A stretch of DNA of 64,000 nucleotides from Mytilisepta virgata. Its lineage: Eukaryota > Mollusca > Bivalvia > Mytilida > Mytilidae. Location of the stretch: the NCBI GenBank assembly GCA_028015205.1, contig JAPWFG010000026.1, positions 1,488,001 through 1,552,000 on the forward strand, in the 5' to 3' direction. The position numbers and the translations under genes were made by a program. Below are positions 1 through 14,645 of the stretch, piece after piece; the stretch's first letter is position 1, and every line of letters starts with the position of its first letter. The notes beneath the pieces were generated by a model that searched no databases, was not told where the DNA came from, and saw nothing but the letters and a program-made list of their open reading frames with translations.

Positions 1-3000
1 TTACATTAATTAAACATATGTTTTGGGGAGACAGACAACGTCAATTATATTTGCTACATTAAAATTTTGTGTCGTTTCCTTCCTGGGACAAGCGCCCTTC
101 TGTGTTTTGAAATATGAAATGACATCTAATTGTAACTATTTTCAACTAATAAATATATGTTCTTTCTAAATGTACAAGTTAAATATTTTTAATGAACATC
201 AATATTCTGTTTTTGTAAAATATCACTGATGTATTTTATTCTATTTTGCAAATCATCAGTATATTTTTTTCTGAATTTGACATTTTAAAACATGGTAATG
301 TTTTGAATTTTAGATGTTTTTTCCTAAGTAATTTCGCACAAAAAATTACCTGATAAAATGAAAATAATATTTCCATTTCTGACGACAAAAGTCTACTAAT
401 CACTGACGCTTAAGACTTTTCAAAAGATTAAATGAATGTATATATATATCAACTTCATATACAGATGCCACTGTCATTCTTTTAGATAAATAAATATTTA
501 TATCATATATTTTTTTTATATAGATGCCAATTTCATTTTTATACATAAGAGAAATAGTTAGAATATTTGATTTAAAAGCAAACAGAATCACTCGAAATAG
601 CCCGAGATGTAACGAATAAGACAATAACGCAATCTGGACGAATTTCAAGAATTTAACGCGTACCTCGCCTGCAAGTAATCCTAGGAATTTTTAAAACTTT
701 TGAGGATATATATTTATGGCAGGCATATGAGATCTTGCACTGCATAAATGTATTTGTAGCACTGATAAAATTGTCAAAATTAATTAGGAAAATGTTCTAA
801 TATCCAAAACGTGTTTCATGACTGATGATCAAGAAATAACATAAACGATGAACTGTAATCTATAATTCAATCCTCGGGACCATACACTGCGAGTTCTGTC
901 CGTTGTTTAAGTCGGAATGCTCCCCTGGTTTTGTGATTTTTTGGTATATCTGTTTACATAAGAGTTTCCCGCAGTCTCATGGGCATTTACCGCGCATCCA
1001 TTTTGTATAAGGATTTCTTTCTAATAGTGTTTTTGAAATAATTAAAACAAGACAAAATTTCTTGTTATGGTTATAATTCTTGTATCTAAGGGGTTGGGAG
1101 AGGGCATGGATCCGCCCCCGTAATTATACAATCAATAATCAGTAGAGGCAAGTGTGTAAACGGGGACTCAACAATGTTGGTCATTGTGTCGGAAGATTGA
1201 TCCATTCCTGCGTCTCTATTTGCATCCCCCTACCTCACCCCGAAAACCCCCCAGAATTTTGGGAAATGTATCCTTCCATGCATCATTCCAATTTTGGAAA
1301 TCAACTGTTATTTTGTGTAATCATGCAATGGACGATACAATGGTTTATGCCACATTTTTTTTATCAACAACCAGAACACAAAATCACACGAACTATTACT
1401 TTATGACATTTTTTAAAAATTTTAATAGTATCTTTTAATTGAAGTACATAAAATGAGCATATTTTTATTAATAAATGTCAACATTTTAAATACCAAATTA
1501 GTACAACAATAAACAACATTTTTTGACTAAATTTGCAGTATATGAATCAGTACTCAAATTGTAATTTAAAGCAATTAATTTATAATATTTTATAATTGAT
1601 GGTTTATGTTTTTTCAACACTAGAATTCAAAATTTGCCAGTTTAAAATTTATTTAAATGAAATGCTTTTAATTTTGTTATATCTAACATAACAATATATC
1701 AACCGTGCTCTTTCCCCCCCCTTTCTTCTCTCTCTCAGAAATCGCATTCACGTAAACGTTTATAATCCAATTCGTTCCGGTTTCTTGAAATTATTGCTTT
1801 ACAAAAATGCGGTATCAAGTGATCCGGATTACTCGTACTATTCAGCATTTTAGGAGTAGAATCCCGCGACTAAAGACATTCCAAAACAGTAAAATAATAT
1901 GAAATTTCGGTGATCTTTCTCAGTACAAATGGTTTAAAGTAAAAGTTAACATTTTAGATTAAACCGTTGAAACTATGGACTGCATTACAAAATAAAAGAA
2001 TTTTTTTTGTCACATGCACATATATAATATTTCGATCTGGTTTTTCTATTTGTTGTACTTTTATCCTAAACCAGGGACTCTACCATATTTTCAACAAATT
2101 TAACAACACCATTGTTTCCATTTAGAAAGAAAGAAAATATGCTACTGAATTAGTGATTCTGCGATAAGTAATTCTGAATCGATATTCTTGAGGTTGTTTT
2201 TAAAAATATTCCCAATGTAGACAAAGTAAAAACAGTATCGATTTTTCGATCCGAAGACAGACTGTATTGTCCCAAAAGTACTCCGAGTTCACACAAAAAT
2301 ATACTTTACTAACTTAACAATAATGTTACTTTTTAGAAAAAATATTGAATGAACACTATATGAAACAGTATTTCTGAGAAGGTAAATTTTCTTTACAATT
2401 TTCAATATCCTTAATAAAAAACTTAATTTTTGGTAAAAATAACTTAATAGCAATTTGGCAAGTGTCAAAATATCTCCTTCATAATAAGAGTATTATTCAA
2501 GTGCATATTTGACGCTCTCTGCATTATGCATAATTATTATAATCAATATTTTCTACAGTACATATGCAAAAGTAAACGTTGTCGTAAAATTTAGAACACT
2601 CTGCGTGGTTTTATTGTTCAAAATCTTGATTCTGCAGAGTTTAAACAACTTTTGTTTAATTCTATACGAAGAGGTAGTAATTACTTAATATTAAATGCTT
2701 AGTGGGAGTAATAAGACCTTAATAATAGTATAGAATTGTCATAAGGAATTATGTTTACATTTTGAGATGGTAAAGATTTCCTTTCTAAAAGCGTCTATTG
2801 CAGGCGTTCTTCAACCGATGTGTACCAAGTGACTCTTCACTCAATAAAAGATCCGCGCTAAGTAAATAATCCCTCAATAAAATTTTAATGTTGTCTTTTA
2901 AAAAATAACAAAACTATTTTATTTAAGTACCTTTGAATATCGATGTATGTAGCATTTATCAACGTATGAATGAATAATGACAGACATTTTTGAAAGGATC

Positions 3001-5780
3001 CAATTTCGTTTACGTAGTGTCCAGGAATAGGACTAATTATCCAATAAAATTGATTCGGATGAAAAAAAAACGACACGAAATTCAATCTCAGAAATGAGTT
3101 TTATATAAAATGGATTATAACAAATGTGCATTTATCAACATAAGGTTCGGGCAGGTTAATTTATTTCGACCGAATCCTATTGTTGTAGCCAACAAAAGGT
3201 TTAGAAATATTTATTAATTGATTTTGATTTTCAATACTTTTCAATAAGTGTCATAAAATGGTTATGTCCAGCTTAAACAGATGTTAACCGGTGTGCTTAC
3301 ATCTATTCTTCATATATAAGTAAATACGAAAAATAAGCAATAAAAAATATATTGAAATCTGACGAATGTCGAAAGTATATTCATTACACGGTTTTAAACA
3401 TTGTTAATTGCATGGAAACCAAAATTTTAATGGCTATGAATCTGAAAAGTAAAGTAAAAGACCAGTTATATTTCAAAGATAATTTGAGTTTATTTCAGTC
3501 AATAACCAATTTATTTTTTATGTATTATTAACTTTTGGATTTTGAATAAGGCTTAAATGTGTAAAGTATTGTTATATACCGATCAAAATCGTCCATTCAT
3601 ATTTCACTAGTGGAGATAAGATATATTTTCACTTCAGAAAGTTAAACATAGTAATTATGTCGTTGTTGCCAACCATACTGCTTCCCATTTCCCCCAATTT
3701 TTACAGTTCTTTCTATGGAATGAAGTGATGTTAAAATGCGAATATTTAACTATATACATGTATATTCTGAGTGGTCATGACTTATAATTCAAGTATTTAG
3801 GATTGAGCTGTTTTAAAAGTTTCTGCTAAAATAATTTTTAAGACGAGTTGATGCCTTGCTTTACCGTTTATGATTCTTTCTGATAATTAATAAATGAGAA
3901 AAGTGTTTTTCTTTAAATATGTCAGACGACACTTGACAATTGGTTTAAAGCAATTTTTATGGTTCAGTTTAGTACACAAAATCTATTGATAAATTGATGT
4001 GCACAGTTTTTATGTGTTTACCCCCACAACAAACAAGATATTGCAATCATTTAAGCTGTAAATTTCATACCCTTATCAATCACCTGAAAAAGTGTATCAC
4101 AACTGTGTACGGTATTTTTGCCGAAAAGGGGTAATTAGGGAAATGACTATTCAAAATATTAAAAAAAATTTTAAAAATGATAGATATTTTATCATATATT
4201 ATCGACCTTTAATTACTTGATCATATACACAAAATTATGCGCGATGTGTTTTCACTTCTTTTGGAAAGCCATATATAAAAGACAGAAAGGTTTTATAATG
4301 GCGGGTAAAAGTTCTAATTATACATGTGTATGTATTTAAAAAATGGTGATTCCCGAAATGTTGACATATCTGAGTTGAAAACAAGCTGTTATTGTGGTAC
4401 AATGATTATTATTTTCGTATTAGATGATCCTAAATCGGGTTTGACGCATCTTCCGGATCAGGTCAGCAAAATGTTCCTTTTCCTCACCCAAGGAGACTTT
4501 AGAGGGCAAAAAAAAAAAAAAAAAAAAACGACTAGACTTTTCCTTCGTTATGTCATTATCCATCAAACTCTGTGTCGCCATTACTCTTGAAAATGAATTA
4601 CAGTTTTAGGGAAAATAGAAAACGTCCTTTCTGGTGAAAAGTGGGGGAAATATTTGGTGTGACGCAAAATGATTGATACATCATTACATACCATTTGATC
4701 AAGGTGTGCTGTCTTGTCAAACAAAAATTCGAAACAAAGGATGACTATTTTTCTTACAACAGGATACGGTAAATGAGTTTCCGTATATACACAATAAATA
4801 TTTCTGGTAAAACAAAAACCAATAAGCGGATGATATATAGATGTCCTGAAACTCTCTATAAACTAAACAAACGGAGCAACTCTCCTTAACTTTTATTTGC
4901 ACCTAACTTCACTTTTTATGTCTAATTACATAAATCAAGAAAACAATTAACACTTTTTTCGGTCAGTCAGTATATAAAGCACATTTTTATACGTACCTAG
5001 TACAAAAGGAGAAAAATGCCCAAGTCACAACATAGGATGGATTTTGGGGTTACGAGTGCTTTACGATGTACAGTACTTTGCGCTATATTGGTCCCTTTAT
5101 TAAAAAAGTCTTGGTTACTGAGGAAAGCGGACTAGGAAACTGCATAAGATGATTATGTCTGTTTTAGTTTGTCTGTTTATTATGTATTTTTATTCCTTTT
5201 TTCAGTATTATTTGTACAATTTTTTATGTTTAAAAGCCTTCAACCTACGTTGGGTTAACTCTGCTTTCATTAATAAACTTTTTAAAGATTCATATTTTTA
5301 TTTGTTTATATCATGATGTACGTCAATGAGTGCAAACTTTACATCAAAGTACACCATAATGCCTCGACTATTTGATTTCCGTGAATATTTCACCACATAC
5401 TTAATCCTGATTTTTTCATCAAATGTTAGAAGCATGTCTTTCATTTTAAATTACCCCCCCCCCAAAAAAAAAAAAAAAAAGAAGAAAAGAATTGCTGGTC
5501 TTTTTTAGGCACACAATACAATCGTTGGTTCAAATTTTAAATTGATTTACCATGTATGTGAAATTACCCGTATATGTATATACCTGGAATTTTGTTTCTG
5601 CCTTTTTATACTTCAGTCTTCACATTCAAACAAGTTGACAAATCATACAAAATGTATCATGTACATATAATGGATTGGTTGCTAAGTAAAACTTCGACTT
5701 GTAGGTAGGAGTAACCTTTTGACACTGAAAATATAACAAATTTACATATTAGTAAATCCCGGCAGTAAATCATGGCTGCA
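1..5780. other. Gene-free AT-rich intergenic DNA
   Basis: I see no supported exon in this stretch. Open frames are short (under about 90 codons), lack splice-site partners and have low-complexity translations. Homopolymer runs occur, for example A-runs near 4508-4527 and 5463-5480 and a C-run just before the latter. TATA-like strings near 4271 and 4973 are not followed by any convincing coding exon. Confidence 0.6.
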
Positions 5781-5799
5781 ATGGAGAAAAGTAAAGCAT

Positions 5800-7100
5800 T
5801 CCAGTCTTTTACAGAGAACTTGGCTGACAAGACGATGGGAAGGCAAGAAAGGTCAAACGACCAAACACTCGAGAGAACATGACCGACAATAACGTTCGAA
5901 CAACTGACTACAGACTTACCAGGTCAACCTGCCAACTCAGTATGCCAAAGAAGTTCAGGAACAGGAACGTTCGAGCATTTGACTATAATAGACTAACTAA
6001 TCAAAGTACCAAATAGTGAAAATAAAGTTCGAATAATTGACTACAAACTTGCCAGGTGAAACAACCCAAATATGCAAGAAATATTTATGATCTATTATAA
6101 TGAATTCGTTTATGATAATGACGGGAAATACCGAATAACAACTGACACAAGGATGTTCCATACGTTTACAGCCCCCACATTCCAGTTGACTTAATTATCA
6201 ATTTTCATAATTCATATCGCACCTTACATCATATTCCCTGTTTAATGTTATTAATCAGGACTGTTTTATTTTTTTCCGTCTGGGTCATTCAGTATAATGA
6301 ATTAGTCTACTGCAGAAAGGAGAAGTAAGCGACACTCGGCTTTGTTTTATATTTAGCAACATCAGTTTCCATCAACTCTTTCTTTTTTATTTCGATATTT
6401 GTTGACACATTAAAACGCAATACTGATTCAGTTTGAGCAGAAACAAGACCGAAAATCCAGAGGGATGGGTTGGGTGTCATCTACGTAATTTTCGGGGGAA
6501 TTCAAAATATTTTTGATACGGGAATGCTTTTTTAACAATCTGAAAATAAATGACCAAACTCGAATATCTATAATGTTGAAAATATATGTTACTGTCTCAA
6601 ACTGATATAGATTACAGATCCCGAGCTCCAATGTATCACATCCCAGACGTGTTTGGGGCCTTTTGCGACCCCAAGATACATTGTCAATTCCTCCCTCCTC
6701 GATAGTAAGAACCTGGCTAACGTTCTGCGGAAAGAATCCAACAAAGTGGGTTAATTTATGATATCTAAGGTTCAAAGAATTTTTTATAAAGGATTTTCAT
6801 GGTAATCATTTATCTAAGGTTCAAAGAATTTTTTATAAAGGATTTTCATTGTAAGGGGAGATTTTGTTATAAATAGTAAGCAGATGTTTGTAAGTACAAC
6901 CCGTTAATCTTAATCAGTTTTAATAACTCATATCACACCTTACATCATATTTTCTGTTTAATATTATAAATCAAAAATGTTATTTTTTACCTTTTTTGTT
7001 CCATCGGGTCGTTGAGTTCTGTTGTTTTTACAAAGTAGACCTATCTGCTATTATAGGTCACTCAGTTTATGAATTGGTGTTACATTTTGTCAGAAAGAAA
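5800..7100. repeat. Diverged duplicated segments and a 49-bp tandem pair
   Basis: About 150 bp around 6180-6330 resembles about 150 bp around 6900-7090 in order and wording (shared phrases such as ACCTTACATCATAT, then TTCTGTTTAAT and GTCACTCAGT). Within 6761-6857 a segment of about 49 bp beginning ATCTAAGGTTCAAAG is repeated head to tail. 5830-6060 holds loose repeats of a GTTCGAAYAAYTGACTA phrase. A minus-strand open frame of 115 codons at 6428-6775 overlaps this region but has no recognisable domain and no supported splice partner. Confidence 0.5.
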
Positions 7101-7416
7101 GAAATAGCTTACTTTTAAATTGTGATATGTTCCCCGACAATTTTCAGGAAATTCTTGAAAGAGTGTGCTACGGAAAAATTACAATACCTACACTCAGATG
7201 TTACAAATACTCAAATATATACAATACATAGTTATTTTCGGAAAATATAAAATTTATTTGGGCGAGCTTAAGAAACATCGGAAAAGGCGAGCCTTTACCA
7301 ATGTTTCGCAGCGAGGGGGAAAAAAGGGGGAGGGGGGTAGGGGTAATCGAGTGTAAAGAGAAGCAAAGAATCAAACGTACACTGTCATGATTTGCCCGAC
7401 GTTACCGAGATGCATG

Positions 7417-7443
7417 TCAAAAAAAAAAAAAAAAAAAAAAAAA
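7417..7443. repeat. Poly-A run
   Basis: An A-run of more than 20 bases. It creates a spurious poly-phenylalanine start in an opposite-strand open frame. Confidence 0.9.
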
Positions 7444-7610
7444 ATCTACAACAAACATATAAACTCTTTCACAGCATAAGATGAATATTAAGTAATTTGG
7501 CAATAAAGTACGTATTAATTGGAGAAATAATATGGCTAGGATGCACAAGATTTTAGACAAACATTCCAACCAAACAGTGATACTTTTGTAATGATGTTCT
7601 ACTCCTGAAG

Positions 7611-7751
7611 TTAAGGGAGCAACCATTTGAATTTAAGGGTGGGTGGGGGGGGGGGGGGGGGGGGGGGGGCGCTAGGATAAAATGTTTGATCCCGCCCATA
7701 TAAAGAAATTTTGGTCTGGTATTTTTTTTCGGCCATTATTTTCAATTGAAC

Positions 7752-7794
<43 letters not shown>

Positions 7795-7905
7795 CCTGAT
7801 CCTGCATTTTTCTTTCACTTAAAGTGATCATGGCTTTTTATTTTGGTAAAATACTGGTCCTGCCTTTTTTATTTAAAATTTCATCCTAGCCCCCCCCCCC
7901 CCCAA
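7611..7905. mobile_element. MITE-like element with guanine-run end, left part
   Basis: The element begins TTAAGGGAGCAACCATTTGA followed by a long G-run (7645-7669) and ends in a C-run (about 7891-7904). Its interior carries phrases such as AGTGATCATGGCTTTTTATTTTG that recur in the copies near 22.6 and 39.85 kb. An A-run of more than 45 bases sits at about 7752-7791. The right terminal repeat seen in other copies is not recognisable, so this copy looks 3'-truncated or mutated. Confidence 0.6.
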
Positions 7906-7929
7906 AAAAAAAACAAACAAAAAAACAAA

Positions 7930-10740
7930 AAAAAACAAAAAAACAAAATAACATTACTGTAAAAGCACGATTATACACATCAAACATTGAGGATATACAT
8001 GTGTTGGTAATATAGACAATAATATGTATATTTCACCAAAACATGCATTTTAGTAGTTAATTGGTATGATGACCAAGTAACCGAATTATAAATTTGCCCC
8101 GTGGTAAAACGAGTGCAATTCAATGTATATTTCTGTCACATAAATTTTTCGACCACAAAAAACATATTTACAAATGATTCATGTACTTTTCATAATAATT
8201 TATGCAATATGAAATTCTATCATATGAAGAAAAATTATAAATTTATAAATTTACAAGTACTAGTATTCCTTAAATTTTGACCTCGCAAAAGAAACCAGTT
8301 GATATTTTTATTTCAATTCACAGAGCTAGAAAATGGCAGGCTATAAACGATTTTTCGCATTTTTTTCAATAAAACGAATTAAATTTATTACAATAATATC
8401 ATCCAGGATCTTTACACCCGTTCTGGCTGAATCCAGATCTATTGATAAACAAATGACCCATGTTGGAATTCAATTAAGATATTTATCAACGTTCTATTAA
8501 ATGGAGTAAACTACCCGCATAAACTGAACGAATGATTTTTTCGAGTTTTAAATTTTCAGTTCGATTTTTTTGGTGGAAAAATAAATACAAAAAAAAATTG
8601 TTTTTGTTAAGGTATAAATTTAGCAGAGTGCACAAAAATTACACAAAAAGTTAGACCCCATGAAATTGTTTGTCCCTACAAATCACAATTTATACTTACA
8701 TGGTAAATGGTTTTATGACATCCCTCAAGCAATCGTGTATAGTTTTTGTGATTAGAACATGTATATAATTGTAATAGAACGCCATAAATCATTTATGTGA
8801 ATGATAATTTTAGGACATCGGTGAAAATTCCACATTAATATTTTATTATGAAAAAAATAGAGAGAAACGATAGCACAGACCATGAATCACATAAAAATAA
8901 TATTTATTGATCTTATTCGACACGTTTTAGTTTGACATTTTTGTTTTTGAAACTAATTTAGTGTAACATTTTACACGAAGACACCCCACACAGGTTTACT
9001 TTAAACGGTACCAAGACCTCCCCATGCAGAATGGCGTCTTGGAAATGTAATGATAATTTTTAAAGTGATATATTTCCAAATCGTATACTAATGCGCCAAA
9101 CAAGTAGGGAAATTATTCTTATTTATTGTACTAAAAATATGTATTACTAATCAATCAGAGAAGAAATAAAAATTCTGAATTAATGTAAATTTATGCAAAA
9201 TACATCCATATCACCTGTGAAAATATAGGTTAACTTTAATGGTTGTGTTTCCAAGTCTTAATTCATTGAATATTCATGAAAATGTTCTGCAAAAGCAAAC
9301 AACACATTTGAAATAAAACCAGTTCATACAATTTGTTGTTTCAAAATCTATAAGCATAAACATGTTTGGGGGCAAACAACAGGATTTTAAGAATCCCAAA
9401 CTGATTAAAAATATATATATCGTTTACATTCTTATTATCTACCATAACTGTTAAACGGTGGATTAGATACTGTTTGATTAATTTAGATTTAAATTTTAAA
9501 AGGAATTGGAAGATAAATAAAGCCTCTAGTTTGGAAAACGGTTTTTGTTGTGACAGAATTTTGTTCACAAAGAGAAAATTCAACAATTAGCTTAAAATAC
9601 TGAAGAAGCAAAAAAAAAAAAAAAAAAAAAAAACATTTTTATTAAAAAGCAGTGTTCCACCAAGGCCAGTATTGCACAAAACAGCAAGAAAATATTGCAC
9701 TTTCATCTACATAACTTTGTGAATTCCTAAAAAGGGTTTAAAATAAGGATAAAATTTGAGTCCTGATGTATAATTTTTGTACCTAAAATCGTACCAAAAT
9801 GAATAAATTTATCTATAAATTTTGCTCCTTCAAATTTTCTCGGCAGAACATTGAAAAGTTTAATCAGTTAAAGGTTTATATTATTCTTCAGATATACATA
9901 TTTTGTTTTTAGACATTACAAGCTAATTTAATTTATTTTTTGTCCTATTACAAATACAATGTACAAATGTACATGTCATATTTAGTTTAATACATACACC
10001 ATTAAGTTACAAAAATATATATTAGACTTGAATATTGCAGATAAGATTTTACAAGTCAATTGTTACAATAGAAAGTATACAAGCTTGTATATACGAAATT
10101 TCTTTTGATAAGATGAAGGTATGCTTATTCCATTCCTTTTCACCCCTTTATCTGAGCCAAACTTTTATTTTAGACAGAACTTAACACTTCAGTAAGAAAT
10201 GTATAACTGCAAAATATTTGCTCATTTCTATCTCATATTTTATCATTTTAGAAATACAGTCATTTACAAAAACATTTCTTTACATATACAAGTATTCCAA
10301 AAATTAAAGAAACATTTAAAAAAAAAATTAGTTAGACATTTTTTGTTTATATATCTATGCACTGAAAATTACATCCGGCATAATTCTTGTTATTTAATAT
10401 TTAATAAAACATTTTTTCTGCATTCAGTGGTACAGAAATAAAAATTTCGAAGATATCAAGACACCCAATCAAAATTAAAAAAAAGACGAAAAGATGTTAA
10501 CAGCAGAGCATCAGTATTAACTCTAAAAACACACACACAAAAATAACGAGAAAACCCAAACACAGAACACCTTGCTGTTACTGGTTACTGCTTTTATTAT
10601 AGGTTTAAGATGTCATTTTTGTCGAATTCCCAATATGTTAAACTACTTGATGGTACATTTTAAAATAATTAAAGTCAGTCGTTAAATTCTTTTAAATTAA
10701 AAACTGCAGCATTTGACATTCAGATGATGAATAAATTCTT
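7930..10740. other. Gene-free AT-rich intergenic DNA
   Basis: No exon with splice support was found. There are A-rich runs (for example about 9610-9632) and short random open frames only. Confidence 0.6.
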
Positions 10741-10751
10741 TGATACCAATT

Positions 10752-10812
10752 TTGATGCACAAGATGTGCACATTTAGTCGATTTACGCGACTCATCAGTT
10801 GTGCTCAAGGCC
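10752..10812 (-). ncRNA. Degenerate hammerhead-ribozyme-like motif
   Basis: Read on the minus strand, CTGATGA (10798-10792) is followed by a perfect four-pair stem GTCG...CGAC closing a seven-base loop. Next comes TAAA where the hammerhead core needs GAAA. A seven-pair hairpin with two G-U pairs then encloses CATCT and is followed by TC at the expected cleavage position. The order of parts matches a hammerhead, but the G-to-T change in GAAA should cripple cleavage and helix I is weak. Hammerheads of this kind are known in mussel Penelope-like elements and retrozymes. This copy is probably a dead repeat remnant. Confidence 0.3.
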
Positions 10813-10859
10813 TAAAATGTTGAAAACCAAATGATAATGCAAAACACTGAAGGGAAAAA

Positions 10860-12530
10860 TGCCAAAATGTCAAAAAGGGTAAAGCCAAAATCAGAAAAGA
10901 TGGGATAGTTTACTGAGAGGCGGATCAGACAGGGATTCCTTTCTATCAATTCATCTTTCTGTCATTTTACATTATTTTTATCCCCAACTTCAAAACTACA
11001 AAAACATCCGCCATTTTTCCACTTTTGAATTTTTTTTACCCTCAACTTAAAAAAAAACGAAGTCACTTCCTAAACACTATACAAAATATGTTTCTACAGG
11101 TTAGTACAATTTTGGTACATGCAGCTAGGTATAGCTAAACACACGAATTAAAGTATTGCTAGACTTCTCTATTACAAAAACGTTATAAAATAACTTGAGA
11201 TAATAACGATAAAATATCTCAATTGTATATAAAACAATATGATGTCTAACTACGCCATTACTTATAAATACTATCTTATTGAAATCAAACAGACCACAGT
11301 GACATCTAGATGAAGTGGTCTGTGTATTCGTACAGATAACGTTAAGAACAATACATAGGATACAGTTTAACGTGTTAAATATTTCAAAATAAATTTTAAA
11401 CTGATACACCAATTTTAAAATGTTAAATATTTCAAAATAAAATCCAAAATACACTTATGTTTAAATTTAAACTTTAAATTAGGAAAATTCAGCTGAAAAC
11501 TTACCCATTTGTCCATATAGAAATGAATTCTACTCGTATTGAAGAATGAAAATAAAAAGTCACTATTAAGTCCATGTCAAAATTTCAATTTGAAATTTAA
11601 ATAATGAAGTTTCAAACTCACCTTTTTTTTACAAAAACACGAAACCAAGTCAGAGGAAGTTGGAATAAAAGTTCACGATATAGTCCTTGTCAGTTTAATA
11701 AAAATTTCGCACCTGGGATCACCTATATTAACATTATCATAGGTTATATGAAGTAGAAGACTTGTACCATCGTTTGTGAATTCTGTCATTCAAGGAACTG
11801 ATCATGCGAATGGTTTACCTGTACGCCAATCGTATTACCTGTGTGATAAATTGTTAAACTATGATATCGTATAACGGTTTGGTTTTGATCAAACCATAAA
11901 TTTACACTTTAAACTTGAAACATCTACTATCAAATTACATTGTTATTTTTTACGATACAAAATAGAACAAAAGTTAAAATTTACTGGATAGGACAGAGAA
12001 CACCTGTAGGGGACAGGAAAACATCTGGTTTTATCGTTTTAAATGACTTGATTTTTTTAATTATTTGCCACAAAAATGTTGTTTTATGGGAATTTTAATT
12101 TTTTCCTTGACCACAATAAATTTGTTCAGATCATAATTATATGACTCCCCCAAAAATTTGCTATGTGCAATGAAGTAAAAAAACAAGAACATTTATGATT
12201 TTAAATGAAAATACTGACTGAATTAAACTAAAATTTGAAGATTACAGTTCACTTTTCAAAATTTCACAGTCTAATTAAAATTATTCTGTGTTAATAAATG
12301 ATTAAAAGATTGGATTGAACTTCATAATGAGACTTGCCTTGACTAAAAAAGGCACTTGCGCTAGAATCGATATCCTTGTTTAGGCCTTCAAAAAGTGCAT
12401 AGAATATCCAGAATTAAGTTTCATGCATCTATGGAAATTTAACAAAACTTCAGTCCTGAACTGAATATTGAATATTGTTTATATTTGAAAGAATATAAGT
12501 CTACACATAAATTTGGATATCTATTAAGTA
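10860..12530. other. Gene-free AT-rich intergenic DNA
   Basis: No supported gene. At 11360-11450 the phrase GTTAAATATTTCAAAATAAA recurs twice in about 50 bp. Confidence 0.55.
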
Positions 12531-12534
12531 ATGT

Positions 12535-12775
12535 GGCGGGTGCCCTGCAGGAAGCGGACTGCTTACTCTTCTGGGGCACCTGAGTCTACCCCCGGTTTTT
12601 TGGTGGGGTCCATGCTGCTCATACGTTTTTAGTTTTTAATTGTAGTACATGTATTGTTTTGGTCTTGTCTTCGTTGTTCTCCGGAGTTTGTCAGTTGTTA
12701 CGATTTTTCTCTCCTTCGAATATCCCTTTGGTATTTCTTGACTTTACTTACATTAAAATAAAGATTTAATTAAAA
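12535..12775 (+). mobile_element. Retroelement 3'-tail fragment
   Basis: The run GCGGGTGCCCTGCAGGAAGC and the following CTGCTTACTCTTCTGG, GCACCTGAGT and GGTTTTTTGGTGGGG match, with substitutions, the segment that follows the reverse-transcriptase fragment at 61404-61646 (minus strand) and a third piece at 22095-22190. It is therefore read as the 3' tail of the same retroelement family. It ends in an A-rich stretch. No coding capacity remains. Confidence 0.55.
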
Positions 12776-12779
12776 ACAA

Positions 12780-14640
12780 ATTATTCAGCTATTAACAGAA
12801 AACACTGCCTTTTTAAAAAAAAAAACGTTGACCTGAACTGAGCACATTCAGAAACTAATAAAATTAAGACCATGTATTTGCATTCAATGAATATTCATTG
12901 ATCCAAATTAAATCTCCATATTTCAACAACACTGGCTGTAATTGGTCAATAATCAGAACATTATAGTCAAACACCATTGAACAAGCACTTCAAGCCACAT
13001 TTGAAAGCCATAATGGCTGATTTCTGGAAGTAGTTGTTGTCAATGTTGATGTGTAATCATTATTGTATTCCATAAATTATGAGAAAAATAGACTTTTACA
13101 TGTATTAAGATAAACAAATTAAGTTGTGAAGGTTTGCAACACTGTATTTCGCATTTTTGAATTGAGCAACATGCATGCACATTATCTTGTTGTTGTTGAT
13201 GGTGATGATGATATGATTATTAAATTTATTTGTATTCTTAGGGTTTTTTGAAAAAATGTGAAATAGAACAATCCATGATGTAAATTTATTCCAGTAGTAA
13301 AGAAAAAAACCAAACAAACGAAACAACAGTTGCTGATGCAACTCTGGCCATTCCTATTTAAAGTCAAGCCATAATTATGAACATAAGCGGAACATTTTGA
13401 ATTAAACATAACAAACATAATATTTCTCCGTGAAAATTATAGGAATAGAGTCCAAAAGTCTGTATTAAAATTATTTACCCAATTCCCCATAATTAAAAAT
13501 GAAAAGGTCATAGACCAAATATAACGTAGACCCCGTGGTGAAAAAAAAGACTGAATCAAGCACAAAGGCCCAGATTTATCTTCTTTAATGGCTTTTCAAA
13601 ACGACCATTTCCAAACATTTATATTAGAACGCATTAATCGAACAACCCCATTACTACAATGACATTCCGATACACAATACAATTTATCCTCAAACTAATT
13701 ATGGCGTTTATTACTTTGTCAGACATATTTTCTGTCACATAGGACCGTGTAGTTCTGTCATTCTACAATCTGTCCATCTTTTAGAATAAATGACAGCAAC
13801 AAGTAAGCCGGACAGGTCTGTTCATTTAACGTCCAACCCGACTCTGACCCTGATAGAATAATCATTCTAACGCGAAAAAATACTCGGAGCGGATATGTAA
13901 TTCCATGTAGATTACAATTGAATGATTGTCACTTAAAGGTGTTATATCATCAGCAATTTGACAGAACATGGAGAGGAAACACATTACTATGTCACACAAA
14001 GGTTGTCAGAGAAATGATACATGGACCCTTTGATGTTTCCTACCTGTAGTATATTAAACAGACCGAAAATGTCTTTGATCTAATAGGTAAAGTAACAAGG
14101 AAATTTTAATTAGAAACAAAGAAGAGGCAATCGGAGACATTGTTTACATTTCTTACTATTTCCTTTTCATTTGAAGCAAAGTAGACAGATGAACAACATT
14201 TATATTTAAGAAAAATACAAATTGACGGTACCTTTAAATTCAAGGATAAATGTATTACAAATAGTACTATTTATTCACTAGACAAACGGATTTTGAGTTG
14301 TTAGTTTTACCTTCAATGGAAAAAGCCCCACCCCAACGAAACATAGCACAAAAATAATCATGTACTGATTACTACTAAGAGATGTGTACATTAATTGCCT
14401 CATATAATAAGCTTTGCAAATGATATGTCATAAAGAAATGCTAAATGTTAACATTATACTACAAGATCTTACTTCTCCATTAAGTGGACTGATACCAAAA
14501 ATAATTCATTTATGCCAATGCACTTGTCCATGGGCTTACTAATACTCTGGAGTAATTGTATCTCCCCGGTTATTTTGATTAACGTGTGGAAAGGGAATAC
14601 GTACATACCAAGCATACTCTTATATGCATTCTGACGTAGA
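12780..14640. other. Gene-free intergenic DNA
   Basis: Only short random open frames are present. 13560-13930 is somewhat less AT-rich than its surroundings, but I could not find an exon or a known element in it. Confidence 0.5.
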
Positions 14641-14645
14641 AATAT

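Noticed and set aside
1152..1438. Two overlapping plus-strand open frames of 84 codons
   Set aside because: They overlap in different frames, have low-complexity translations and lack splice or promoter support.
6428..6775. Minus-strand open frame of 115 codons
   Set aside because: No domain, signal peptide or splice partner, and it overlaps a repeated AT-rich stretch. Length alone is not enough.
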